This document shows, piece after piece, positions 18,001 to 26,983 of a stretch of 64,000 nucleotides of DNA. Every line of letters begins with the position of its first letter. Positions within the stretch are counted from its first letter, which is position 1. The position numbers were made by a program, and so were the translations under genes. The stretch covers positions 31,204 through 95,203 of the forward strand of contig JANQLS010000082.1 in assembly GCA_028280485.1 (NCBI GenBank). Reading direction: 5' to 3'. The DNA comes from Planctomycetota bacterium. GTDB lineage: Bacteria > Planctomycetota > UBA8108 > JACQVS01. The notes beneath the pieces are model-generated. The model did no database searches. It saw only the letters and a list, made by a program, of their open reading frames with translations, and was not told the DNA's origin.

Positions 18001-20543
18001 ACTGGCCCCAGATTGTCATCCCCGTGAAGGGCAATGTGAGCGGCTCGAGCAGTATTTTCCTGGCTGGGGGTTCCCAGGTTTTCAGGAATATTGAGCTGAT
18101 GGTTTTTAGGGTAGGAGTTGTTATATCCCCGAGTTTGAATCGACTGTGATCCAACGACCCATCGCGCTTTAAAGGCAATTGTATAATTTTGACCGTTCTG
18201 CAAATTTTGCAAACCACTGTTTTCGGTCTCGATACGATTGACCTTGTAGTCTCCACGACCGGTTGAAACAATTTTGAATGAACCTGAACCGGAGATGACA
18301 TCCTCAGTGGTATGACCCGAACGGATGTGGTTACCTTCAAGTTTCCAGCCACTCGTGTTGGACTCGAAAGAACCATTGGAAAGAAGATTCGTTCCTCCAC
18401 CAGGTTCAAAAGTGGCAGAGTAAAGACGGGGAACAAACGTAAGGTCAGAACTCGATATCCCTGCGTTGTGGACTTGAATGGCGAGAACGTTGTTGCCATT
18501 GACAAGCTCATCTTTGTAGTCGGTGATATCGATCACCGTGTCAACGGTCTCACCCGCATTTTGGGCTCGAGCATCAAATGCTCGACTGGTGACATTGTGA
18601 GAATGAACCTGTACTCCATTGAGGTAAGCGTAATATCCATCATCGATCGCCACGGATAAGATCAACTGATCGATATCATTGACATTGGTTACATTGAACT
18701 CTTTACGCGTGAAAATTGTCATGTAGCCATCACGCATATCGGTAATCGTGGTGGCGTAAGGACCATCTCCGTATCCAATACCAGTTGCTCCAGAGAGCCA
18801 ACTGCCATCGTCAAAAGCGATTTGTCGCCAATCTGTCGTTGGATTCGAAGCTTCTTCAGTTCCCTTAAACCACCTCCAAGTGTCGCCGACTTCGACGAAA
18901 ACTTCATCTTCTACAAACGCACCATTGTCAGAGGTAAATGAAACATCGTCGACGATACAGATTCCGCGTCCTTTGAGATAAAACTGAAATTCAGATTCAC
19001 CCCCGTTATACGGGCCAGAATAGAGGAAGGTTTGGGTTTCCGCTTTTCCGCTTTCGTCACTGGCATCCCATGCTTGACCATTGTTGTTATCAGAGAAGGG
19101 ATCGATCAATTCGATGGAAGGTCCTCTTCCATCCGCCCAGTGAGGCCACTCCCCACCATCACGATAGCGCACTGTATCTTCAGTGTTTCCTTCGTGATTT
19201 TTGAGGGTGATCCGTTCTCCGCGATTACTCAATCGACCGAAATCATCCAAGGCTTCTTCAGTAGTTGGCCCAACGACGAGGGATCCAGCGAGCCCGTGAA
19301 CAGTTCGAATATGATCGGGATTTCGGGCGATCGTCAGGTATTCACCGGCACCGATCATTTGACCGTCTTCAAAGACGTAATTAATACCTTTGTTAAATTC
19401 CCAACCGGTTAAATCGACTGCGGAGTTACCTCGGTTGTAGATTTCGACGAATTCGTCATCATCATTTTCACTGATCGGGTGATACATGATTTCATTGATA
19501 ACGATATTCCCGTTGAGGGGAACGGCGTTAGCGGCTCCTGGAGTAGGAGTGGCTGCGTCTTCAACATCCTCATCTCCATCGGGCATTCGTGCTTCACTTC
19601 GTTCTGCAACGGATGGGCGAAAGATGTAAGAGTCGATAATGTCATCACCATCGGGATTTGTGAGAGCCACAAAGACTCGGTCATCATCGACGGGGAGGGA
19701 GAGATCTAAGCCTAAATCCGCCTCGGTAAAATGCAGCCAGGATCGAGGAGCGATGGTCGAACCACCGGGGATCACCGTTTGCATAAAGTCTCGACGATCG
19801 GTGGTGACGTGGTAGCCACTCAAGTCCACTTCAGAGTCTCCAAAGTTATAGAACTCGATGAAGCGCACTCCGGCCGTATCGATCAGACCTTCATTGATGA
19901 TCACATCGGGGCGATTGACCGAGCGATTCGATCGACCGGGATCTCCACCGAGATCTCGACTCAAACGCCAATTATCGGGATCATCAATTTCGATGTAGGG
20001 ATCTTTCAATTGAATCGAATGCCCCGTTCCATCACCACCCGCAGGCCATTTCCCACGGTCGTTATAGTTCAGTCGGCATACTTCTGCTCCGCCTGGACGG
20101 TTGAGTCGGATACGTTCTCCGCCATTGTTGAGGGCCGTGGAGCTACTCCATGGACCGATGGTCGAAGAGTTACTGATGTTGTAATGGTCAGCGATGAAGT
20201 CGGGATCAGCGCAAACAACCAAATAGCGGTAGCCATCTAAAAATGTTCCATCGGGAAAAGTGAAACTGATCCCATCTGAGAAGTAGTAACCGGAGAGATC
20301 TAATGGATCGCGTTTATCGTTATAGATTTCGATAAACTCAAATCGCTTATCTTCACTTCCATCCCCGGCTTGCTCCACTGAGTGATACATCACTTCGGTG
20401 ATCACTTGAGCGAAGGTGCTTCCTTGGAGAAGAACGAGAAGAGCAAGACCGCTGAACAGAGCAGACTTGATAGACTTGATCGAGCACCCACTACAGCACT
20501 CCCTACCCCCTGTAAGGATCTTTAGGTACGACATGCGACCCAT
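15012..20543 (-). CDS. Very large secreted lamin-tail/CotH-like protein with dockerin-like C-terminus
   Basis: A 1,843-residue exported protein. A signal peptide lies at about residues 28-46, ending in STFA. Three lamin-tail-type domains follow (about 46-200, 210-345 and 350-500; each opens like ITEVMYH or INEIMYHP and has an EFIEIYN-type strand). Next come a carbohydrate-binding-like beta region with DWRQIAFDDGSW, a DUF1349-like sandwich (GDFSMRARI), and a CotH-like region (HGAGIRFSGSPWARQGWGG, then INTDDWDTWGTNRGKNAYL and FAWDCELTYG). Last are an IPT/TIG domain and a dockerin-like double EF-hand (GDANLDGYIDLGDAV and DVNDDGELNQTDAV) with a cysteine tail. CotH domains phosphorylate secreted proteins in Bacillus; activity here is unproven. 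The start may be the ATG at 20543 or that at 20534; an AGGAG lies just upstream. Confidence 0.85.
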   Translation of the reverse strand: MGRMSYLKILTGGRECCSGCSIKSIKSALFSGLALLVLLQGSTFAQVITEVMYHSVEQAGDGSEDKRFEFIEIYNDKRDPLDLSGYYFSDGISFTFPDGTFLDGYRYLVVCADPDFIADHYNISNSSTIGPWSSSTALNNGGERIRLNRPGGAEVCRLNYNDRGKWPAGGDGTGHSIQLKDPYIEIDDPDNWRLSRDLGGDPGRSNRSVNRPDVIINEGLIDTAGVRFIEFYNFGDSEVDLSGYHVTTDRRDFMQTVIPGGSTIAPRSWLHFTEADLGLDLSLPVDDDRVFVALTNPDGDDIIDSYIFRPSVAERSEARMPDGDEDVEDAATPTPGAANAVPLNGNIVINEIMYHPISENDDDEFVEIYNRGNSAVDLTGWEFNKGINYVFEDGQMIGAGEYLTIARNPDHIRTVHGLAGSLVVGPTTEEALDDFGRLSNRGERITLKNHEGNTEDTVRYRDGGEWPHWADGRGPSIELIDPFSDNNNGQAWDASDESGKAETQTFLYSGPYNGGESEFQFYLKGRGICIVDDVSFTSDNGAFVEDEVFVEVGDTWRWFKGTEEASNPTTDWRQIAFDDGSWLSGATGIGYGDGPYATTITDMRDGYMTIFTRKEFNVTNVNDIDQLILSVAIDDGYYAYLNGVQVHSHNVTSRAFDARAQNAGETVDTVIDITDYKDELVNGNNVLAIQVHNAGISSSDLTFVPRLYSATFEPGGGTNLLSNGSFESNTSGWKLEGNHIRSGHTTEDVISGSGSFKIVSTGRGDYKVNRIETENSGLQNLQNGQNYTIAFKARWVVGSQSIQTRGYNNSYPKNHQLNIPENLGTPSQENTARAAHIALHGDDNLGPVMRNLTQSTAQPTANSPVTVSIKVDDPDGIESVILNYGVGNPPDFEPGGGSDPMPVGIFDDHRDVGGPCGDGDMTEDGGEYTLTGGGNDIWQQGDQFHYAYKVVTGDFSMRARIVSRDWAGRWGKGGIMARQSLDNTSRYAFMHDNPPQDDARAAFRPTHQGSDNFETQVPGADKHPDWIRLDRVGDEFRAYVSTNGTSWGAPVETDDWGGSAPNTIYLGLALTSHDDCTTATVVFDNVVITGGDDPPDPIGGGNENDTVVMTDADGDGVYTGSLPGFLNFSKIAYFISATDNLGNIGRFPVDNIARSNPMVTSRDDATVIERTYAVMGVATAPSNPRNAHTYQFWMHDAAEQYMANRLLQSNDLVGGSFVFRNEQIFHGAGIRFSGSPWARQGWGGSFRVKFPRDKPLQEKIRKFNTEDHQGAGGMDARERTSHYLIRYNRGMIRVPYSEQWFVRWRVNSRNTEDREHVAPPNSQFLDAWYGDEANGDFFEIDDRFEFNDSGGRVTSRDAAVTYPPHSSGSGSDKENYRFYFGLRQHEDEDDYSSLINLARIMDPGETNNTSFDNQIDDVMDVEQVLRVMLIRINTDDWDTWGTNRGKNAYLFKPSISEQYQLFAWDCELTYGNVNAFMIPASPTSNWGIAGKFPEVGRMVNRPRIRRIAYGIMKDMVDNHFWSNHLSTYMQKVQAVGGANTNIGTFNGFIDRRRSALIPRLSAVTHPTVQLNISGSNNRVISTPTMNISGTAPVEASFLQVVINGEPHPEAIVEFSNTSMTGWTISDIIVPPGDNTLEVLGFSGVGDLIDSDSINVSSTFERDPPNITSLSQASAEPGEKFSILGDNFYSGLQVLFDGEAIDSEFIDLESSTEIEVTVPGSVGIGNFMIQVINQPDNKASGEIAFEVTAPEPRFMRGDANLDGYIDLGDAVRTLVHAFVNPIGTCEEAMDVNDDGELNQTDAVSLLTYIYLDGPEPPAPFPGCGTDPDVDALDCQEGYLGCFDT

Positions 20544-21287
20544 TACTCCTATTTAGTTAAATTTGGTTAAAGCATTCTCATTCCAGACCTACCGATTGAA
20601 GAGGAACGAGATGGGTATCTTAAATAAATTTTCGATCAGGGTTTGGACCGGTGACTTGAGAAGGGAATCATTCCGATAACTCTCAAATCTTGAAACAACT
20701 CCACCTTTGAGAGCAATCTTGAAAACAACCAGAGTTGCCTGTCAGAACCCAGTCAAAGATAGTGAACCCAAATAAGGAATAGAGGTTTCTAAAGAAAGCC
20801 TCTTCATTTCTCGTGTCCATCAATCGTTTTGAACGCCCACACAAAAGCATCAGAAACAAGTCGTTTCCTAACTCTTGGGTGCCGTCATTTCTATGAATTG
20901 AAGGATACAAAAGAGGGGATAAACCCAATTCACTTCAGATTTAATCGAAAGAGTCGATTTTAAAGGTTATTTAAAGATGGCACTAACTCTTTTCTACAAA
21001 AGCTTTTGCTAATTTTCAGCCAAATGGAAGATCTCAGACTCAAACTTGCACTAAAGCTTAAAATGGTTAGGATTTAGGGGAATAAAAGAAGTTAAAGGCC
21101 GAGAGCCTGATTTGAGGCCAGCCGGAGTAATATTGAATAAATCATGGTGTTCTAACGAACCCACCCTGCGATTTCTCCGACTGCGGGATTAAGAACATTC
21201 CCAACTCCAGACAGCTCCCTGAATTTCGGAGCTCTTGGAACGAGCCTCATTTGAAGTGAAGAACCTAAAGTGAAGAGGAGCGAGACG
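20544..21287. other. Divergent non-coding interval
   Basis: This 744-base interval separates two divergent genes for large secreted or anchored proteins and should hold both promoters. I found no convincing gene, repeat or strong hairpin in it. A short open frame of 81 codons at 20683-20928 on the minus strand has no coding character and is not called. Confidence 0.6.
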
Positions 21288-24089
21288 ATGGTCTCTCTCA
21301 ATCCGAACCCCTCCCCCAATCAGAAGGGCACGCCCAAAAAGGGTGTCCATCCCATCGTTCTCTTGTTGATGCTCGCAGGGTGTATGCTCCTAGCCAGCCA
21401 TCTCTTAGATCAAGAATCTGAAACTGGTGATCGATCCGTCGATTCCCAATCTTCGAATCCCACTTCTGAAGATCGGGAAGACCGAACCCATTTGAATGTG
21501 AATCCAAACTTAGTTGGCAATCCCAGTGATTCTCAAAAGACGAAGACGGAGAACTCTCAAGAAGAAAACTCATTACCAGATCCGAACTCCTTAGAAGAAT
21601 CCTCGAATGATTCTAACCAAGGTTCGAAGTTTAAAAGTCCAGTTCTCTCGATTAGAGGACGTATCCTCGATTCCAACGGCAGGGCCATCTCGGGGGCTAA
21701 AGTCTCAACGAATTCAGAGGCAACCCAATCCGATTCTTTAGGTGAATTTGTTTTGCCTCGTACAGCTACTCCGTTAGTGATTGAAAAAGAAGGATTCTTT
21801 TCACGGACTCTGTCTCAAGAGGAACGTATTCAGCAACAAACGACAGGGAATCGGAATTACCTTTTAATCGTCTTATTCGAAGGCGGAAAAATTCGCGGCA
21901 AAGTCCTTACTGAAAACGGGGAAGTCTTGAGTGGAGCTAAAGTGGCCATCACTGGAAGTGAGGGAGTAGGAATCGATTCCCTACCGACTCCTGTTTTCTC
22001 TAAAAACGATGGGAGTTTCGAAAGTCAACTTCTCAGTCCTGGCCTGCATCACGTTCACATCACTCACGCTCAATATCAAGGTTGGGAACAAACGGTTGCC
22101 GTTAACGCTCTTCCCAAGTGGACTCAGGTACAAGCCAGCTTAGTGCAGGGTGAAGAAGTATTGATCTCTGTCACAGATCCTAAGAACAACCCTTTGCCCG
22201 ATGTGTTATTGACCTTGATTCATAAGAAAGATGCACATTCGAGTGAGACCTCTAGAAGATTAGGATACACCGGAGATCGAGGAACACTTTTGGCACGTTG
22301 GGGAAAAGAAGGAGAGCATCGGGTTCAAGCTCTGATTCCGGGATTTCAAAAAATCGAAAGGGAAGTGTCAGGCAATCGAGTGCAAATGTCGTTAAGCCCT
22401 GCCCCCCTTCTCAATGGAAGCGCTATCGATAAACTTTCAGGTGAATACGTTGAGATTAAAGCGGTAGAACTCGAATTCCAAACCCCTACTGGATTCATGA
22501 GGGTTGCGGATCGTGGCTTGCTCTTTCACACCTTAGAAAAAGGGCGATTTAAATTAGGATTGGCTCCCTTCAGTGGTAAATATCGAGTGAAAGTTCGGGG
22601 CGGGCAACAATTAGAGGGAGTGAGTGAAGTTCTCTCTTTTGATGGGATGAACTCTCCCCGCGCGATCGAAGTCTCGATGGTTCGGCAGGGAGGACTCAAA
22701 GGAAAGGTTTCTTTCCAAGGAAAACCAATTCAAGATGTGCGCATAGAACTCTACAAAGATCGTTCGGCTCCCCTGGGTTATGTGCAGGGAATTGAAGTAC
22801 CAAGCCCTCCACCCATCTTAGATATCACTTTGACGAATGCCTTGGGAGATTTTAAATTTGGCAATTTGCCCCAGGGGAGTTACCGGCTGCGGATGATGCA
22901 TGCGGATTACTCCGAGATCTTTTCAGCACCTTGGCACGTTCCCAGCGTGGAAACGAGATCTTTTGAACTTCAAAAAGGAGCGACCCTAAGCGGAAGGGTA
23001 GAGGATGCTCGGGGAACTTCTCAGCCCGATATGCCGATCGTTCTCGTTCAACTCGATCGGCCCTTCCCTCGTTCAAGCACGAGCAATGGTGAAGGAGAGT
23101 ATCGATTCGATCGATTACCTGATGGAAAATATCTAATTTTTTTCGGAGACCCCACCTGGAGAGAAAGAAATTCATCCCATACCTGGCTGCCAGAAGGTGC
23201 TGAGCATCGATTCAAAGGAACTGAACACAATTCTATTATTTTAGAGGGGGGTCGAGATCTCACTTTCAATTTGAAGTTAGAGAATTTGAATTGGGGTTCC
23301 CTACTCGGAGAGGTTTTGAGGGATGGAGCCCCGATCAAAGACTTAAGCTTAAGAATTCAGGGGCCGTTACCAGATCAGGCGGGCACCCAATTAAGCTCTC
23401 AAAACCAAACGGAGAAACTGAGCTTTGAGACCCAAGTTCAGTGTGACAAGAAGGGAAGATTCAAAATATTGGGTTTAACCCCTGGGCTTTATCGGGTGAG
23501 TTGCGATTATCCCCCCATCCTGAAGACGATTCGTATCCAGGCTGGGGATAAAAATTCTTGGAAGTTAGACCTTACTCCCCGTCCAGTGAAACTGAGTTTA
23601 ACGGACAAGGTGAAGGGAGAGTGGGTGAAAGCGAAAGTGAAGGTTGCGATTTATAACCGAGAATTAGGAAAGCTCGTCGCCCAAATCGAGAGCCCTGAAT
23701 TGAAGACGACGGAATCACAAAAAGTTGACCGCAAACTACCGGATCTCTTCCCAGGGAAGTATCGGGTGAGGATCGTTGGCCAAGGTTACTTACCAGAAGA
23801 GCTTGAAGTGGAAGTCGACCGACACCCGATTGATCTCAAGGCGAGCCTCAGAAAGGGTTACCCCGTTAAAATTCAGGATTTGGGTGAAAATGAAAAGGTG
23901 AAGGCGAACCTTGGGTCGGGCTTCTCCACCATCGTCATTCTAAAAAATAATGTCGAATTGCTTCGCTACCGTGAGCTGATCAAAGAAGATCTCCTCCTCC
24001 CCGACCTCGAACCCGGTAGCTACCAACTCGTCATCCACCTCCCCCAAGGAGGAACACTCAGAAAAACATTCACCGTCTCTGCCAAATAA
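21288..24089 (+). CDS. Membrane-anchored protein of repeated carboxypeptidase-regulatory-like domains
   Basis: A 933-residue protein with one N-terminal membrane segment (about residues 22-38, IVLLLMLAGCMLLASHLL), an acidic Ser/Asn/Glu linker to about 110, and then a series of beta-sandwich modules of the CarboxypepD_reg type. Each begins like IRGRILDSNGRAISGAKV, IRGKVLTENGEVLSGAKV or LSGRVEDARGTSQPDMPI, and typically ends with a GxYRV or GKYRV strand. At least six such units can be picked out. It probably sits on the outer side of the inner membrane as a scaffold or adhesion protein; no enzyme domain is visible. The ATG at 21288 has AGAGGAG seven bases before it, preferred over a GTG at 21270. 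Confidence 0.78.
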   Translation: MVSLNPNPSPNQKGTPKKGVHPIVLLLMLAGCMLLASHLLDQESETGDRSVDSQSSNPTSEDREDRTHLNVNPNLVGNPSDSQKTKTENSQEENSLPDPNSLEESSNDSNQGSKFKSPVLSIRGRILDSNGRAISGAKVSTNSEATQSDSLGEFVLPRTATPLVIEKEGFFSRTLSQEERIQQQTTGNRNYLLIVLFEGGKIRGKVLTENGEVLSGAKVAITGSEGVGIDSLPTPVFSKNDGSFESQLLSPGLHHVHITHAQYQGWEQTVAVNALPKWTQVQASLVQGEEVLISVTDPKNNPLPDVLLTLIHKKDAHSSETSRRLGYTGDRGTLLARWGKEGEHRVQALIPGFQKIEREVSGNRVQMSLSPAPLLNGSAIDKLSGEYVEIKAVELEFQTPTGFMRVADRGLLFHTLEKGRFKLGLAPFSGKYRVKVRGGQQLEGVSEVLSFDGMNSPRAIEVSMVRQGGLKGKVSFQGKPIQDVRIELYKDRSAPLGYVQGIEVPSPPPILDITLTNALGDFKFGNLPQGSYRLRMMHADYSEIFSAPWHVPSVETRSFELQKGATLSGRVEDARGTSQPDMPIVLVQLDRPFPRSSTSNGEGEYRFDRLPDGKYLIFFGDPTWRERNSSHTWLPEGAEHRFKGTEHNSIILEGGRDLTFNLKLENLNWGSLLGEVLRDGAPIKDLSLRIQGPLPDQAGTQLSSQNQTEKLSFETQVQCDKKGRFKILGLTPGLYRVSCDYPPILKTIRIQAGDKNSWKLDLTPRPVKLSLTDKVKGEWVKAKVKVAIYNRELGKLVAQIESPELKTTESQKVDRKLPDLFPGKYRVRIVGQGYLPEELEVEVDRHPIDLKASLRKGYPVKIQDLGENEKVKANLGSGFSTIVILKNNVELLRYRELIKEDLLLPDLEPGSYQLVIHLPQGGTLRKTFTVSAK

Positions 24090-24113
24090 CCCGCCCAAAA
24101 ATTATCCACCCTC

Positions 24114-24394
24114 CTACCCTGGGTGCACCCTTCGTCCCCCGATCGTTGGGCTGAACTCACTCATTTGCTGCTTTTTTCAGCAGACAAAACATAACCTCAA
24201 AACCTCATCTCCCCTTCTAAATCCACCCCTCCCTCGTACCCTGGGTGCAGCAAACCCAGATTCATTCCTCCTGTTCTTAATCCCTCTTCCCGTACCCTGG
24301 GTTCACTTTCCTTCAAGCTTTCCCGTTCCTTGGGTACACTTTTCCAAAATCAAAATATGAGTTTATGGGATTCAGCTTTTAGTACCCTGGGTGC
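24114..24394. repeat. Five copies of the GTACC-NNN-GGTAC palindrome at the left edge of the AT-rich block
   Basis: In the 397-base gap before iscS lie copies at 24114 (CTACCCTGGGTGC), 24236 (GTACCCTGGGTGC), 24292 (GTACCCTGGGTTC), 24325 (GTTCCTTGGGTAC) and 24382 (GTACCCTGGGTGC). Start-to-start distances are 122, 56, 33 and 57 bases. The core ACC-NNN-GGT is kept in four of the five. The rest of the gap is pyrimidine-rich and holds nothing else that I can name. Confidence 0.85.
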
Positions 24395-24486
24395 GGAATT
24401 GGTTGGTTTGAAATTGAGAATAGGGTAGAGTAACGAAGTTTCACAATTTAACTTACGTACTTCTTTAGTGGAATCGCACCCCTTCG

Positions 24487-25677
24487 ATGACCTCTCCGAT
24501 TTATTTGGACAACCATTCCACAACCCCTGTCGATCCTCGAGTACTGGAAGCGATGCTTCCATACCTTAAGGAACAATTTGGGAACAGCTCAAGTAACACT
24601 CATGAGTTCGGCTGGCGAGCCCAAGAGGCCTTAGAACGTTCACGCCAACATGTCGCTGAAATCATAGGAGCAAGTGCTCGAGATATCGTTTTTACAAGCG
24701 GTGCAACAGAATCGAACAACCTTGCTATCATCGGTTCGATTCGTGCACTGAATTCCAGCAAACGCCTTCATGTAGTCACTTCCCAAATCGAACACCATGC
24801 GGTTTTAGACCCCATGAAAGAACTGGAATCTCAAGGCGTTGAAGTCACCTACTTAAAGCCCCAAAGCGATGGCTCATTTCTCCCCGAACAAATCGAAGAG
24901 AGCATAAGAAAAGAAACAGTACTGGTTTCTCTAATGGCAGCTCAAAATGAAGTGGGCACCATTCAACCTCTCGACCAGATCGGTAAATTTTTAAAAGAAA
25001 AGAAAATCCTATTTCACACCGATGCCGCCCAAGCACTGGGAAAAATCCCTATCGATGTTGAGAAACAAGGTATCGATCTCCTTTCGATATCGGGTCATAA
25101 AATCTATGCTCCAAAAGGAATTGGTTGCTTGTTTATTCGCGGCCGCAATCCCAGAGTAAAAATTTCACCCCTCATGACGGGAGGAGGACAAGAAAGAGGA
25201 ATTCGCTCCGGAACGGTCAACATTCCAGGCGCGGTTGCCATGGCGAAAGCCTGTGAAATCTGTAAAGAAGAAATGAGCGAGGAAAACATTCGCGTAAAAG
25301 CATTAAGAAACCTACTTTGGGAAGGCCTATCATCTCGACTAGACCGTCTCACCCTCAATGGCCCGAGCTTAGAACCAGCTTCCGATCAACGCCTCAGTGG
25401 GAATCTAAATATTAGTTTTAATGGAGTTCAGGGAGAATCCCTCATCACTGGCCTACGCAAAATCGCCGTTTCTTCAGGCTCAGCCTGTACCTCCCAAATT
25501 CCAAAGCCCTCCTACGTCCTTCGAGCCTTGGGTGTTTCTCCCGAGCTTGCCCATGCCTCATTAAGAATTGGAATTGGCCGATTTAATAAAGAAGAAGACA
25601 TTGAAAAAGCCACCAACCTGATTTGTGAACATGTGGAAAACCTGAGAAAAATCACTCGCAGCGTCGGCCGATATTAG
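24487..25677 (+). CDS. iscS: Cysteine desulfurase (NifS/IscS family)
   Basis: A PLP enzyme that takes sulfur from cysteine for iron-sulfur cluster and thio-cofactor synthesis. The PLP lysine is Lys205 in SGHKIYAPKGIG, the PLP-binding aspartate and His lie in HTDAAQALGK and IEHHA, and the active-site cysteine is Cys334 in SSGSACTS, in the longer loop typical of group I (NifS/IscS) enzymes. Length (396 residues) is normal. The usual partner iscU does not follow; an A-type carrier gene lies 283 bases downstream. It could equally be named nifS-like. Five copies of the 13-bp palindrome lie upstream. Confidence 0.92.
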   Translation: MTSPIYLDNHSTTPVDPRVLEAMLPYLKEQFGNSSSNTHEFGWRAQEALERSRQHVAEIIGASARDIVFTSGATESNNLAIIGSIRALNSSKRLHVVTSQIEHHAVLDPMKELESQGVEVTYLKPQSDGSFLPEQIEESIRKETVLVSLMAAQNEVGTIQPLDQIGKFLKEKKILFHTDAAQALGKIPIDVEKQGIDLLSISGHKIYAPKGIGCLFIRGRNPRVKISPLMTGGGQERGIRSGTVNIPGAVAMAKACEICKEEMSEENIRVKALRNLLWEGLSSRLDRLTLNGPSLEPASDQRLSGNLNISFNGVQGESLITGLRKIAVSSGSACTSQIPKPSYVLRALGVSPELAHASLRIGIGRFNKEEDIEKATNLICEHVENLRKITRSVGRY

Positions 25678-25960
25678 AAATGAGTTATGGCTGGTCAATT
25701 GTGAATCCGATCCAAAATCGTCGATTCGTTCCTTCAAAGTGTTAAATCACCTCATCTTGCAGCTTCACCTAAATCGAAAAAATTCATTCCCCCAGAAGGC
25801 ATCCTCGAAATTTTCAATTTCCATCGTAAAATAAATCGTTTGATATTGAGCCTCATGCACGAAAACAAGTGCTCGAAAACAAGTGCCTGTTTAAGCATGA
25901 ATTAAGATTAAAAAATCGATTCACCAGAACTACCAATCTCGTCAACCAGGAGGTCATCGG

Positions 25961-26302
25961 ATGGGTGTCCAATTAACTGATAAAGCAATCGAAGAACTCA
26001 AGGTCCTCATGAGTAGAGAAATAGAGGCCGAACGCTTACCCGCAGACTCAGCTTTACGCTTGATTGTTGTCGGTGGAGGTTGCTCAGGTTTCAGCTACAA
26101 AATGGGCTTCGATACAAAAGTGAACGAAGATGATCAGATCACCGATGTAGAAGGAATAAAGGTCATCGTCGATAGCAAAAGTAATCTTTACTTGGAAGGC
26201 ACTCAAGTGGACTTTCAAGATGGCTTGATGGGAAGAGGATTTGTTTTTAATAACCCCAACGCATCGGGAACTTGCGGGTGTGGCTCCTCTTTCTCAGTTT
26301 AA
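25961..26302 (+). CDS. A-type iron-sulfur carrier (IscA/ErpA/SufA family)
   Basis: A 113-residue carrier that holds an iron-sulfur cluster and hands it to apoproteins. The three conserved cysteines are present: Cys41 in GGGCSGF, and Cys105 and Cys107 in the closing CGCGSSF. A strong AGGAGG lies seven bases before the ATG. The gene follows the cysteine desulfurase in the same direction, 283 bases downstream, which fits a shared cluster-assembly role, though the gap may hold its own promoter. The exact subtype (IscA, ErpA or SufA) cannot be fixed by sight. A terminator follows. Confidence 0.92.
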   Translation: MGVQLTDKAIEELKVLMSREIEAERLPADSALRLIVVGGGCSGFSYKMGFDTKVNEDDQITDVEGIKVIVDSKSNLYLEGTQVDFQDGLMGRGFVFNNPNASGTCGCGSSFSV

Positions 26303-26352
26303 GCTCAACCGTAATCCATAAAAATTTAGTCACTTCAACGTGACCACAGAAT

Positions 26353-26403
26353 AAGCGGACGCCACCTTCTACCGATCAGAAATTGAGCGTCCGCTTCTTT
26401 TTT
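26353..26403 (+). terminator. Intrinsic terminator after the A-type carrier gene
   Basis: A 10-bp perfect stem (AAGCGGACGC at 26353-26362, GCGTCCGCTT at 26387-26396) with a 24-base loop is followed by a T-rich run (26395-26403). The long loop is unusual, but the stem and U-tract are clear. Confidence 0.8.
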
Positions 26404-26461
26404 ATCCCTAGGTCAACGTGAATTGAGCTTCCTCCATCCTCCCAAGTGAACCTATTCAAGC

Positions 26462-26983
26462 ATGCTTCCTCGATTCGCAAATCAATCTCAACCTCCACGT
26501 GAATACGCTGTTCTTTTACCGCTGATCCACATCGGTGGAGAAGAGTCAGTATTACTTACAGTGAGAAGCAAGAATCTTCCCCGACACGCTGGTGAGATTT
26601 CATTGCCCGGCGGAGGAAGGGAACCTGAAGATAAAAATCTTGAATCGACGGCACTTAGGGAAAGTTATGAGGAGGTCGGGCTCCCCCCAAATCAAGTGAA
26701 GATTTTTGCCGAACTCAGTTGGTCAAATACCACAAAGGGTACTCGAGTCAAACCCTTCGTAGGCCAAGTTGAAGGAGAGTTCACCCCTCAAATCAATCCA
26801 TCAGAAGTTCAAGAAATCTTTTACATACCGTCTAAAATCTTGAAGGAAGATCCATTCTCAGTACGTGGGGTATATCAAGCACCGAATGGAACGCATCATT
26901 CTATTTACACTTTCCTATATGAAGGGTATGAGATCTGGGGGCTCACCGCTCGCATCCTTCGTGAATACTTCAATATTTATTAA
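26462..26983 (+). CDS. Nudix hydrolase, CoA pyrophosphatase type
   Basis: A 173-residue Nudix hydrolase. The Nudix box runs GGGREPEDKNLESTALRESYEEVGL in two blocks, with the catalytic REsYEEvG part intact. Just before it, RHAGEISLPGG matches the extra motif of the coenzyme A diphosphatase branch (NudL/CoAse), which cleaves CoA to phosphopantetheine and adenosine diphosphate. Length is at the short end of the family. No strong ribosome-binding site precedes the ATG. Its last 14 bases overlap the 3' end of the convergent PDZ gene. Confidence 0.85.
   Translation: MLPRFANQSQPPREYAVLLPLIHIGGEESVLLTVRSKNLPRHAGEISLPGGGREPEDKNLESTALRESYEEVGLPPNQVKIFAELSWSNTTKGTRVKPFVGQVEGEFTPQINPSEVQEIFYIPSKILKEDPFSVRGVYQAPNGTHHSIYTFLYEGYEIWGLTARILREYFNIY

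Noticed and set aside
20683..20928. 81-codon open frame on the minus strand in the gap between two large divergent genes
   Set aside because: No ribosome-binding site, no domain-like pattern, and it lies in what should be promoter DNA.
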